46,466 nucleotides of DNA from Synergistaceae bacterium (GTDB lineage: Bacteria > Synergistota > Synergistia > Synergistales > Synergistaceae): NCBI GenBank assembly GCA_031269245.1, contig JAISZL010000009.1:1-46466 (forward strand), in the 5' to 3' direction. Numbering within the stretch: position 1 is the first letter of the stretch; every line of letters begins with the position of its first letter. This document shows positions 26,262 to 34,983 of this stretch, one piece after another. The notes beneath the pieces are model-generated. The model saw only the letters and a list, made by a program, of their open reading frames with translations. It searched no databases and had not been told where the DNA came from. The position numbers and the translations under genes are program-made.

Positions 26262-29061
26262 CGCCGCCGTCCCCCTCCAGCCCGCAGCCGCCGCCGCGCT
26301 CCAGGCGTCTGCATATGGACGAATAGCCGCACACACGGCACATCTTTGAATCGTAATTGGCGGCGTACTTGCCGGTCAGCGCCGCATCATCCATCGCTCG
26401 CAGTGTCTCCAGCGCACCCTCCATTTTTTCGCCGATCTCAGTGACGCGTCCCGACGCCCCGTATATCACGTTCAAACCGTTCGACCACGCGCCCCTTATT
26501 CGCAGGTCTCCGTGCCCCGCGTAGCACACCCCGCCTACGTCTGTTCCCGCGCGGCACAGCGCCGCGGCGTATGCCGCGAGCTGAACGCTGTCCTTGTACG
26601 CGTCGCCCCGTCCCAGCTTGTAGTCCACGATAACCGCGGTCGTCCCGAAATCTCCCTCCCAGAAGTCGACCCGGTCGGCCCTGCCAGTGAATACGACGTT
26701 TTCCATCTCCAGATCCGGGAGTTTGAACTCCGTCTCCGTCCTGACCCGCCTCAGCCCGGCTTCCCTGGCCCTGCGCTCAGTGTCGTCCTGCCAGTCGGCC
26801 ATGGACAGCATGTTGTTCCTCAATTCCGACATGGAGCGCGACGACCGCGTATCGGAGACGACGGGGAATTCTTCCGATATCCCGGCGATTATGCCGTCCC
26901 ACTCGGAGAGAAGCGCGGCGCGAAGCGTTCCGGCGGCCGGCGGTGAGACATATTTCGTCCAGACCGACCGCCACGCCTCGTGCATAACCGTCCCGCGCAT
27001 CATCCTGCCGAACACCTCCTCCTCCTCCGGTTTGGAGCTGAAACAGGCGATGCTGCCGCACCAGTATGAGAAAGGGCAGTTCGCCCACTCGTCCGCGGAG
27101 CTCAAACGCACCCTTGCCCTGCGGCCTCCGGCGACGTTTTTCGATACGGCGACGCGCGGAAACGCGCCTCCGCGCTGAAACGCGTCATCGTCCTCCGCGC
27201 GGCCAGTCATGGCGAAATCGCGCATTATGGACAGCCCGCTGAACATCTCGCCTGGCAGCGACCGCAGGAATGGTGAATCTCCTTGCGGGCGCCCCCCGGC
27301 GTCCAGGCTCGAACGCGCCAGTATCGTCAGGTATTCCCCGGTTGCCGCCAGCCTCCTGAAGAGCGCCTCCTTCTGCTCCCTCTCCTCTCGCATGGTGGGA
27401 AGGTGCACGGCCGCGTTCGGGGAGTCGTTCACGTCAGCCCGTATGTCGCCGCTCAGGAGCGGAGGATCGGACGATGGGCCCGGGTAGCGCCCGGGGTCGA
27501 CGTCGGTCATTATCCAGAGCGAGTGGGAGACCAGAACTGGCGGAGGGGAGTCGTACAGGGAGATGACCCCGTCACGCCGCGGGGGCAGGGCGGTCGCCGC
27601 CTCTTTGCTCCAGTTGGCGAGGAAGTCCATCGCGGCGGAGCCTCTGAAGCGTATCGACGCGGCCTCGCCGAGCGACGGCGAGAGCTCGCCCAACATCTTG
27701 AGCTTCAGCTCTATCTCGACCCTCGCCGAGGATATCTCCCTCACGGCGGAGTCCATGTCGTAGTCGCGCCCTACCTCGCTCGATACCGCGCGCTCCCATT
27801 CCCCGTCTCCCGCGAGCTCCAGAAGCGCCCGGAGTATCTCCTCCCCGGTGTGCCCGCCCTCGTCGTCCATGAGCTCGCAGAACGAATGAAGTTTTTCGAA
27901 CGCGCTCCGCGCGCGCTCGTCGTCCTTCAGGAATGCCCTCCACATCTCTGCCCCCTCCGGCATCTCGCGCGTGAATCTGTCGCGGTCCAACTCGCCCGCG
28001 GCGATCTGCGGGGTTCTCAGCAGGTGAAGGGTGCGCTTGGGGGGCCAGCCAAGCCGATGCGCGTCCCAGGCGAGGCGCGCGATATGGGATATGGCGGTTT
28101 TGTCGACGGAGACCTCGCCCCGGGGCTGGTAGGGTATCCCCCTTCTCGAAAGGGCCAGCCCCATAAGGCGCACGTGTTCCGGCGGAGTCAGTATGCCTAT
28201 GTCGTCCCCGACCTCCGCCATATGCTCCCCGCGTATCAGTGCTACCTCCGCCGCGATCATGTCGAACTGCGACGCCGCGTCGGCGGAGGTCATGGTCTCG
28301 GCGCGGCAGGCATCCGAGGGGAGGCGCGAGTTCTTGATCCCGAGCTGCGAGGCGGCGTCACGGAGGTTCTCCATCCCCGCGTCGGGCATGAAGAACTCCA
28401 TGAAGACACACCGCTTCAACAGCGACGTCACGAGCCTTAGCTGCGCCCCGGTGAACGACAGGAACCCCACCCATCGCATCGCCCTGCCGTCCATGAAGCC
28501 GGTCCCGAATCGATCCACCGCGTCAGCCGCGAGCGACGGTATCTGCGAGCTGTCCGCCAGGCCGTGCTCGTCCAGGTAGAGCAGGTAGTCGGTGTAAAGC
28601 CTGTACAGCAGATCGCGCTTCGGTCTCCCGCCATCGCCGCCGCGCAGTATGTCGTCGGGCGCAACGTCCTCCAGCATCATCTCTTTTATGGCGTCGCTCA
28701 GGAGATCCACGAAGCCCCTCCTCCTCGCCCCGCCAGGCGCCCGGATGCCGCGCGCGTCGAGACTGGCCAGGGTCTGCCCTAGCAGGAACTCGAGGACGAG
28801 CCTGTGGTCGGGCGGATCGATGCACCTCTTCCGCTCCGCGCGGGGCACGATCCTGACGTACAGCTCGGCCCAGCTCCATACATCGGGGCTCTCGCCGAAG
28901 CAGCCGCCTGCCGTTTGGAGCATGTCGAGCAGCATCCCCTCGCACGACCTCGACGGGAGCATATATATGACCTCCCCGGGGACGGAGTCCGTGCCCGCCG
29001 GCCGCGTCAGCGCGGTTCTCAGCGCGGAGAGTTTGGAGTAGCCGCGAAGCAGCGCCGCCAT
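26254..29061 (-). CDS. addB: AddB-like exonuclease subunit with PD-(D/E)XK nuclease and Fe-S site
   Basis: This is the partner of AddA: 935 residues, shorter than Bacillus AddB. The N-terminal helicase-like part has no Walker A that I can find, so it is probably an inactive motor. The C-terminal nuclease has the His in RGTVMHEAWR, GRADRVDFW, the catalytic VDYKLGRGD and the Gln in DSVQLAAYAAAL. Cysteines in NCPFSYWC (about 659) and CRVCGYSSIC (about 906) match the split [4Fe-4S] ligands of AddB-type nucleases. ATG 29061 has only a weak ribosome-binding site; it lies 9 bp after the hydrolase stop, so translation may depend on coupling. The addB-addA order is typical. Confidence 0.82.
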   Translation of the reverse strand: MAALLRGYSKLSALRTALTRPAGTDSVPGEVIYMLPSRSCEGMLLDMLQTAGGCFGESPDVWSWAELYVRIVPRAERKRCIDPPDHRLVLEFLLGQTLASLDARGIRAPGGARRRGFVDLLSDAIKEMMLEDVAPDDILRGGDGGRPKRDLLYRLYTDYLLYLDEHGLADSSQIPSLAADAVDRFGTGFMDGRAMRWVGFLSFTGAQLRLVTSLLKRCVFMEFFMPDAGMENLRDAASQLGIKNSRLPSDACRAETMTSADAASQFDMIAAEVALIRGEHMAEVGDDIGILTPPEHVRLMGLALSRRGIPYQPRGEVSVDKTAISHIARLAWDAHRLGWPPKRTLHLLRTPQIAAGELDRDRFTREMPEGAEMWRAFLKDDERARSAFEKLHSFCELMDDEGGHTGEEILRALLELAGDGEWERAVSSEVGRDYDMDSAVREISSARVEIELKLKMLGELSPSLGEAASIRFRGSAAMDFLANWSKEAATALPPRRDGVISLYDSPPPVLVSHSLWIMTDVDPGRYPGPSSDPPLLSGDIRADVNDSPNAAVHLPTMREEREQKEALFRRLAATGEYLTILARSSLDAGGRPQGDSPFLRSLPGEMFSGLSIMRDFAMTGRAEDDDAFQRGGAFPRVAVSKNVAGGRRARVRLSSADEWANCPFSYWCGSIACFSSKPEEEEVFGRMMRGTVMHEAWRSVWTKYVSPPAAGTLRAALLSEWDGIIAGISEEFPVVSDTRSSRSMSELRNNMLSMADWQDDTERRAREAGLRRVRTETEFKLPDLEMENVVFTGRADRVDFWEGDFGTTAVIVDYKLGRGDAYKDSVQLAAYAAALCRAGTDVGGVCYAGHGDLRIRGAWSNGLNVIYGASGRVTEIGEKMEGALETLRAMDDAALTGKYAANYDSKMCRVCGYSSICRRLERGGGCGLEGDGGDE

Positions 29062-29070
29062 CGATGTGTT

Positions 29071-29856
29071 TTATATGTCCGCGATGAATGGATTGCTCAA
29101 CACCCCTATGCCGTCTATCTCAATCTCCACGCGGTCCTCAGGGCTGACCCTGCCAACCCCCTCCGGGGTACCGGTGGCTATGACGTCGCCGGGCTCGAGC
29201 GTGGCGAACCTGCTTATATGGGATATTATGCGCGAGACGGGGAATATCATGCTGCTGAAGACATCCCTCTGAACGACGTTCCCGTTGAGCCGAGTCGTTA
29301 TCCCCGCCCCGTCGGGCATGCGTTCGGTCAGCAACACCACCGGCCCGAAGGGAGCGAAGGTGTCGAACCCCTTGGCCCTGGTCCACTGCCCGTCCTTGTT
29401 CTGAAGGTCGCGAGCCGTGACGTCGTTGAAGCAGGAGTAACCGGCCACGTAAGAGAGCGCCTCGGACTCGGACACGCGGCGGCACTTCCTGCCTATGACC
29501 ACGGCGAGCTCTCCCTCGTAGTCTATCCTCCCCGCCCAATCGGGTATGCGCACGAGATCGCCTGTGCCGACTATCGAGGTGACGGGCTTGATGAAGATCA
29601 GAGGCTCCTCAGGCAACTCGTGTTCGAGCTCGCGGACGTGGCCGGCGTAGTTGCGCCCGACGCACCATACCTTGTTCGGCGCCAACGGGGTCATCAGCTT
29701 CACACGGCTCAAGGGGCAACTCATCCTCATTCCGGAGAACCCGGTGAGAAGGTCTCCCTCCGCTATGTCGATCATCGTCCCCCGCAGGGTTCCATTGTAT
29801 GTCCTGCCGTCTATCGAAAATCTGCAAAACTTTTGAGGCCCCTCCGTCCCTCTCAT
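29071..29856 (-). CDS. fumarylacetoacetase-family hydrolase
   Basis: The 261-residue protein has the FAH fold used by hydrolases, isomerases and decarboxylases of acylpyruvates and related 2-oxo acids. The metal ligands show in RIDYEGELAVVIG (E114, E116) and the Asp in CFNDVTARDLQ. The family motif WCVGRNYAGHVREL lies before them, and GDVIATGTPEGVG near the C-terminus. The open frame runs further upstream, but ATG 29856 directly follows the malY stop (TAG-g-ATG) and gives normal length. The true substrate is unknown. It is sandwiched between malY and addB in one operon. Confidence 0.9.
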   Translation of the reverse strand: MRGTEGPQKFCRFSIDGRTYNGTLRGTMIDIAEGDLLTGFSGMRMSCPLSRVKLMTPLAPNKVWCVGRNYAGHVRELEHELPEEPLIFIKPVTSIVGTGDLVRIPDWAGRIDYEGELAVVIGRKCRRVSESEALSYVAGYSCFNDVTARDLQNKDGQWTRAKGFDTFAPFGPVVLLTERMPDGAGITTRLNGNVVQRDVFSSMIFPVSRIISHISRFATLEPGDVIATGTPEGVGRVSPEDRVEIEIDGIGVLSNPFIADI

Positions 29857-29857
29857 C

Positions 29858-31066
29858 CTACGGCTCCCTGGGATCTGACCGCCCGATTCGCTCGAACGCC
29901 CTCTTGATTCGGTCCAGGCCCTCGGCGAGCTGCGCCCTGGGACAGCCGATGTTGAGCCTGGCGAATCCCCCGCCGCTGGAGCCGAAATTGGCGCCGTTGT
30001 TGAGCGCCACTCTCGCCTCATTTATCAGAATGTTCGCCAGCTCGTAGTTGCTCAAACCGTAATCCCTGAAGTCGAGCCAGAAGATGTAGGTGCCCTCCGG
30101 GTGCTTCAGCTTGACGCGGGGCATCTCGCCGCGCAGGAAGCCCTCCACGAAGCCCCTGTTCTTCTCCAGGTAGGCGAGCGCCGCGTCTAGCCAAGGGGCG
30201 CCCTTCGAATACGCCGCCTCGAGGGCTGTCAGAGCCATGAGGTTCAGGCTCGATATCTGCAGCCTGTTGAGCGCCCTCTTCATGCGGACGGCAACGCCCG
30301 CGTCCTCGGCGATCCACGCCGACGCGGTCAGCCCCGCGATGTTGAATGTCTTGCTTGGCGCCACGAGCGTGACGAGCAGCGGGCTGACCGACGGCGCGGC
30401 GAGCGACATCGGCACGTGCTTCGCGTCGCTGTAGACGAGATCCTGGTGTATCTCGTCGCATATGATCATCACGCCGCGCTCCGCGCATATCTCGGCTAAG
30501 GCCGCCAGCTCGTCTCCTCGCCACACCCTCGCCACCGGGTTGTGCGGGCTGCACAGCAGGAGCGCCTTGACACCGGGCGCGAGCGCGTTCCTCAGGTGGC
30601 CGAGGTCCATCTCGTATCCGTCCCGCGTTTCCCGCAGCGGGTTTTCGACGACGGTCCTGCCGTTCTCCCTGATCACCCTGAAAAAAGGGGGGTATACCGG
30701 GGGCTGCACCACTACTCCGTCCCCCGGCTCGGTGAACTCAATCACCGCCGCCGCCAGCCCCGCGACGACGCCAGCGACGTAGCCGACGTCGTCGGGCTTG
30801 ACGCTCCATCCGTGACGAGTCCTCTCCCATTCCGCGACCGCCTCGCGGCCCGCGTCGCCCATGATGGGGTAGCCGAACACGCCGAACTCGACCTTCTCCC
30901 TCAGCGCCGCTATTATCTCGGGCGCCGACCTGAAATCCATGTCGGCCACCCAGAATGGCAGCAGGTCCTCTCTGCCGAACTCCTTCTTCAGCCCGTCCCA
31001 CTTGGAGCAGTTGGTCCCCCTCCTGGCGACGGGGGTGTCAAAATCGTACATATATGGCGGCGCCAT
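29858..31066 (-). CDS. malY: MalY/PatB-type PLP-dependent C-S lyase (cystathionine beta-lyase family)
   Basis: This aminotransferase-fold enzyme of 402 residues probably splits cystathionine, cysteine or related thioethers by beta-elimination. Features are the MalY-class start GTNCSKWDGLKKEFG, LPFWVADMDF, the substrate loop QPPVYPPFF, LLCSPHNPVARVW, CDEIHQDLVY and the PLP-binding K239 in APSKTFNIAGL. ATG 31066 lies after GAGGTGAGGG. Known members also include regulators (MalY represses the maltose system), but there is no maltose gene here, so a lyase role in sulfur amino-acid breakdown is likelier. It is the first gene of the malY-FAH-addB-addA run. Confidence 0.9.
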   Translation of the reverse strand: MAPPYMYDFDTPVARRGTNCSKWDGLKKEFGREDLLPFWVADMDFRSAPEIIAALREKVEFGVFGYPIMGDAGREAVAEWERTRHGWSVKPDDVGYVAGVVAGLAAAVIEFTEPGDGVVVQPPVYPPFFRVIRENGRTVVENPLRETRDGYEMDLGHLRNALAPGVKALLLCSPHNPVARVWRGDELAALAEICAERGVMIICDEIHQDLVYSDAKHVPMSLAAPSVSPLLVTLVAPSKTFNIAGLTASAWIAEDAGVAVRMKRALNRLQISSLNLMALTALEAAYSKGAPWLDAALAYLEKNRGFVEGFLRGEMPRVKLKHPEGTYIFWLDFRDYGLSNYELANILINEARVALNNGANFGSSGGGFARLNIGCPRAQLAEGLDRIKRAFERIGRSDPREP

Positions 31067-31344
31067 GCCCTCACCTCGTTCTGACTGGAAAATAAAACCT
31101 GCCCTGTATATTTATTTTAATTGATTTTGCGGGAAACAATCGGGCGCACCCGAAACCTTCCCTTTATATTGTAATTCACCGCGCGCGATATGGCTAGGGA
31201 AAGGCTGATTTATTGTTTAGATGCCTAAAGGATGAAGATTCAAACAGAGTCGAAACCAGCGTCATAAAACGCTTGAACGTCGTTTCGTCCATTTAATCAG
31301 CGCTCCCCCCGGCCTAGGATCGGTCTGACGGGGCTTCCGGCACG

Positions 31345-31914
31345 TCAGTCCGCCTGATCCAGGTCGAGCATCTCGATCCTCGGGTCGTCTATGTCGTTGT
31401 TCGAGATGAGCCTGACGATGGAGGAGTTGCTCAGGACGTCGAGCGCCTCGCTTATGTCCTCCACGTCCACCCTGCCGTTCATGACACCGGGCACCGGGAG
31501 ATATATCCGGCGCAAGCGCTCCTTTATCGCGAGCCTCAGGAGCTGCCTCGCGCTGCGGGCAACTATCGTCGGGTCCGCCATGCAGTGCCCGCCGGGTATC
31601 TTCTGACCCCAGCTGTACCTGTGCACTTCGTCCGGGAGGCAGCGATCGAACTTGCAGACGGAGGGCTTCGTGAAGAATGCGATGATCCTCTCGTCGATGA
31701 ACCCGACCTGTCCCTTGCCTATCATTATATAGCGGCCCAGTTTGTCGGCGAGTCTGGGAACGTAAGCCGCGAGAGATAGCGCGTTTCCCCGGTCCACTAT
31801 GCCGCACATATCCTTCTTGCGGACCTCAAGGCTCACCGTTACGCAGACGTTTTTATTGTCCTTCCATAGCTCGGCTATATCGGCTCGATAGACTCGAAAA
31901 ACACGGCTTGGCAT
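31345..31914 (-). CDS. macro-domain-like protein, tentative
   Basis: The 189-residue cytoplasmic protein resembles macro-domain ADP-ribose binding proteins, by eye only. The N-terminal part has IVDRGNALSLAAYVPRLADK in the place of the family's N-rich loop. Then comes ERIIAFFTKPSVCKFD (75-90), like the FPTKxxW stretch, and a helix ARSARQLLRLA. Last is RRIYLPVPGVMNGRVDVEDI (135-154), like the family's LPxxGCGNGGLDW block, with GCGNGG altered to GVMNGR. Loss of these glycines may mean no catalysis. ATG 31914 follows GAGGTGAGG. It is divergent from the hybrid kinase. It could instead be a lineage-specific protein with no ADP-ribose link. Confidence 0.5.
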   Translation of the reverse strand: MPSRVFRVYRADIAELWKDNKNVCVTVSLEVRKKDMCGIVDRGNALSLAAYVPRLADKLGRYIMIGKGQVGFIDERIIAFFTKPSVCKFDRCLPDEVHRYSWGQKIPGGHCMADPTIVARSARQLLRLAIKERLRRIYLPVPGVMNGRVDVEDISEALDVLSNSSIVRLISNNDIDDPRIEMLDLDQAD

Positions 31915-32259
31915 GTATCCTCACCTCGCGCAGGGTAATGGCGCCGCGAACGGAAGCCGGCGCGGCATATCGCTGTCCGTTGTATTATTTTTATTATTAT
32001 ACGCCCGCGCGCCGTCCGCCGCAAAAAACGCGCTGCCGATGCCGGAGGTCTTCGTTTGCGGAGATTCGCCGCCGTCAGCGCCGCGCCCTGGGAAGTTTAT
32101 GAAATATCTTCGTAAAACACTTAATGTTGATTGTGTAAAGCCTGGATTTGGTGCACAATAGGCGATGCGATCCGCGAAAATCTCCGCGTGTTTCCGCGCC
32201 GGATGAAGGGACGCCCTTATGACAATGGGCCTCGTATGAGAGGGGTTAGTTATTTTTTG
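31915..32259 (+). other. intergenic region between divergent genes
   Basis: These 345 bases separate the macro-like gene (minus) from the hybrid kinase (plus) and must carry promoters for both, but no convincing -35/-10 pair stands out. An open frame at 31913-32161 begins with a signal-peptide-like hydrophobic run (SLSVVLFLLLYA) and then PEVFVCGDSPPSAP. It might be the stump of an exported protein, but nothing else supports it. Codon-level evidence for the kinase only begins near 32257. Confidence 0.5.
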
Positions 32260-34476
32260 ATGAAAAAATATCTCCACAACCATCTCGTGATGTTTTTATT
32301 CTTCGTCTCAGCCTTCACGGTGCTGGCGATATCCATATACACAGGCGTTATGATGCGCTCCTTCTCCGCGTTTTTAAAGTCCAGCATAGAGGCCCGCCTG
32401 ATCGCGGAGAGCCGCAGCGCCGCCGGAATCGTGACGGCCGGGGAGCTGGGGCGGCTCATGGCTCCGGAGGACATGGAAAGCCCGCTCTTCGCCGACATAA
32501 GGAGCCGCGCTATAAAGTTCGCGGAGGAGTCGAACGTGCTCTTCGTCTACTATTTTCGAGTCGTCAGCGGCGATCTGCTGCAGTTCATCGTTGACAACGA
32601 CACCACGGAGGACACGGTGAACCTGGCGACCCCGCCCATTCCGATGGAGCCGGCCCCGCGGATAGCGCTATCCGGCATTCCGTCGACGGCGGGGCTGGGG
32701 AATTATTCTGAAGGCTACAGCGGGCTTCTCTCCGCGTATTCGCCGGTCTTCGACTCCGAAGGAAGGGTCGCGGCGGTGGCCGGGGTGGATATCCCGGACG
32801 ATCAGATCATGTCGGTCCGCGGCCGCATAAACAACCAGATACTGATGCTGATAGCCTCCATGATCACTGTGATCGCCAGCGGCTGCGCCGGTTTTTCGCT
32901 GTATCGCAAAAAGGCCGAGCAGGCCGAGTCCGCCAACGTGTCTAAGAGCAATTTCCTGGCCAACATGAGCCACGAGATGCGAACGCCGATGAACGCCATC
33001 ACCGGCATGACGCTGATAGCCAAGTCCTCGGACGACCTGGCCCGCAAGAACTACTGCCTTGGCAAGATCGAGAACGCTTCGGCACATCTTCTGGGGGTCA
33101 TCAACGACATACTCGACATGTCGAAGATAGAGGCGAACAGATTCGACCTGTCGATCGCCTCGTTCAACTTCGACAGGATGCTGCAGAAGGTGGTGAGCGT
33201 GATCAATTTCCGCGTCGAAGAGAAGCGGCAGAGACTCACCGTCCACACAGACAGGACCATCCCGATGAACCTCATGGGCGATGACCAGAGGCTGGCCCAG
33301 GTCATCACGAACCTGCTCTCCAACGCCGTCAAATTCACGCCGGAGGGCGGCTCGATACACTTGGAGTCCAGCCTTGTCGGAAGCGTCGGCGAGTCCCGCA
33401 CCATCCAGGTCCGCGTTACAGACTCCGGCATCGGCATCAGCCGGGAACAGCAGTCCCGTCTCTTCACCTCGTTCGGACAGGCTGACGCCTCCATCTCGCG
33501 CAAATTCGGCGGCACCGGCCTGGGGCTTGCCATATCGAAGAGGATCGTCGAGATGATGGGCGGCGGGATATGGGTGGAGTCCGAGCCGGGGCATGGGGCT
33601 AAATTCTCGTTTGCCGTCAACATGGAGATCTCTGACGAAAACCCCCGCTGTCCCCTCCGCGACGGTGTGAACTGGAAGAACATGAGGGTGCTCGTCGTCG
33701 ACGGCGTGAGGGAGGATCGCGATTATTTCGCGGAGATCGCCGCGAGCCTCGGACTCAACTGCGACACGGTCCCCGATGGGGATGCCGCCTGCCGGATGAT
33801 GGAGCGGAACGGCCCATACGATATTTACTTCGTCGGCTGGAACACTCCCGGCGCCAACGGCGAGGAGATCGCCCAAAGGATAAAGAGTTCAAGCGAACGC
33901 GCCTCGGCCATAGTGATGATGTCGTCCACGGAGTGGGCGGCCGGCGAGGGTGGCTCGCTCGCCTCGGGGGTACGGAAATTCCTGCCGAAGCCGCTTTTCG
34001 CGTCGTCCATCGCGGACTGCGTCAACGAGTGCCTCGGCACGGAGAACCTGATCCCCGGCCTCGGGGCGGGACATGGGAGGACGGACTCCTTCGAGGGATG
34101 CAGGGTGCTGCTCGCGGAGGACGTGGAGCTCAACAGGGAGATAGTCATAGCCCTGCTCGAGCCGACGTCACTCGAGATCGACTGCGCTGAGAACGGGGCG
34201 AGGGCGCTGAAGCTCTTCAGCGAATCGCCGGACCGTTACGACTTGATACTAATGGACGTGCAGATGCCTGAGATGGACGGCTACGAGACCACTAGCCGGA
34301 TCAGGGCTATGGGCACCCCTCACGCGCGCGAGGTGCCCATAATAGCCATGACCGCCAACGTGTTCCGCGAGGACATCGAAATGTGCATCGCGTCCGGCAT
34401 GAACGACCACCTCGGCAAGCCTCTGGATTTCGATGAGGTGCTGGAGAAATTGAGGAAATATCTGACGCGCGAATAG
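32260..34476 (+). CDS. membrane hybrid sensor histidine kinase with two receiver domains
   Basis: The 739-codon frame from ATG 32260 (TTG 32257 or ATG 32236 also possible; AGAGGGG at 32239-32245 favours the later starts) encodes a transmembrane helix (8-30), an external sensor region of about 160 residues and a second helix (about 193-215). HisKA follows with H238 in NMSHEMRTPM, then HATPase_c (NLLSNAVKF, TDSGIGIS, GGTGLGLAISKR). The first receiver is degenerate: its acceptor position in IYFVGWNTPGANG is Gly instead of Asp. The second is intact, with LAEDVELN and LILMDVQMPEMDGYE. There is no DNA-binding output, so it must signal to another protein. The ligand is unknown. Confidence 0.9.
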   Translation: MKKYLHNHLVMFLFFVSAFTVLAISIYTGVMMRSFSAFLKSSIEARLIAESRSAAGIVTAGELGRLMAPEDMESPLFADIRSRAIKFAEESNVLFVYYFRVVSGDLLQFIVDNDTTEDTVNLATPPIPMEPAPRIALSGIPSTAGLGNYSEGYSGLLSAYSPVFDSEGRVAAVAGVDIPDDQIMSVRGRINNQILMLIASMITVIASGCAGFSLYRKKAEQAESANVSKSNFLANMSHEMRTPMNAITGMTLIAKSSDDLARKNYCLGKIENASAHLLGVINDILDMSKIEANRFDLSIASFNFDRMLQKVVSVINFRVEEKRQRLTVHTDRTIPMNLMGDDQRLAQVITNLLSNAVKFTPEGGSIHLESSLVGSVGESRTIQVRVTDSGIGISREQQSRLFTSFGQADASISRKFGGTGLGLAISKRIVEMMGGGIWVESEPGHGAKFSFAVNMEISDENPRCPLRDGVNWKNMRVLVVDGVREDRDYFAEIAASLGLNCDTVPDGDAACRMMERNGPYDIYFVGWNTPGANGEEIAQRIKSSSERASAIVMMSSTEWAAGEGGSLASGVRKFLPKPLFASSIADCVNECLGTENLIPGLGAGHGRTDSFEGCRVLLAEDVELNREIVIALLEPTSLEIDCAENGARALKLFSESPDRYDLILMDVQMPEMDGYETTSRIRAMGTPHAREVPIIAMTANVFREDIEMCIASGMNDHLGKPLDFDEVLEKLRKYLTRE

Positions 34477-34983
34477 AATAAATAATACGCGGGGGGCCTC
34501 CTATCGAGAAGAACGCCGTGCGGACCAACGGATTGCCGTATTATTCACGGCAGTGATGCCGAACGGAGTCTGGAGAAGGGGAGAAAGTGACGTTTCTGCC
34601 GGAAGCCGGAGGGGCGTCCTTCCTAGCTTGGCGTCTGGAGCGGCCCATGCCCTATACGGCGGGGATCGCCATGATAGTGGGGTCTTGGGCCATTTGCGCG
34701 CATTTTCGTTCCTTTAACCCTAATGTCTCAGGCAGCGCCCGCAAGAAATTTTCAAGAAGCGATTGCCCGTCCTCCGTCAAAAACAGCGAAGTCTAAATTT
34801 CACCGCATCCACTATATCAACGGACGGTCGTGTGTATGCTATGATTTATAAAGCGGCGTACCATGCCAATCCGATTTCAAACGGCCGTCGGGGGGGGGCT
34901 ATACGAGGTCGCGGGAACATCGGTTTCGGTTTTTTGGATCTCGCGCCGTTGATCTTAACTAACCACATAGAGGACTGATCGTC
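34477..34983 (+). other. 507-bp intergenic region before lysA
   Basis: A 9-bp inverted repeat, AATAATACG near 34485 and CGTATTATT near 34540, could fold with a long loop after the kinase gene. A 69-codon open frame at 34587-34796 has a purine-rich sequence ahead of its GTG, but its protein matches nothing I recognise. No lysine riboswitch or leader peptide rich in Lys codons was seen. AT-rich stretches near 34840 (TATGATTTATAAAG) may include the lysA promoter. Confidence 0.45.

Noticed and set aside
31194-31292. 32-codon minus-strand frame upstream of malY, preceded by GGGGGGAG
   Set aside because: No bias to a relevant amino acid and no terminator or alternative pairing before malY, so a leader-peptide role cannot be supported.
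31913-32161. Frame with signal-peptide-like start between macro-like gene and hybrid kinase
   Set aside because: Its start overlaps the start of the divergent gene, there is no clear ribosome-binding site, and it ends after 82 codons without a domain; at most a remnant.
34587-34796. 69-codon frame with purine-rich start region before lysA
   Set aside because: Protein sequence shows no recognisable domain or signal; a good purine run is common here by chance.
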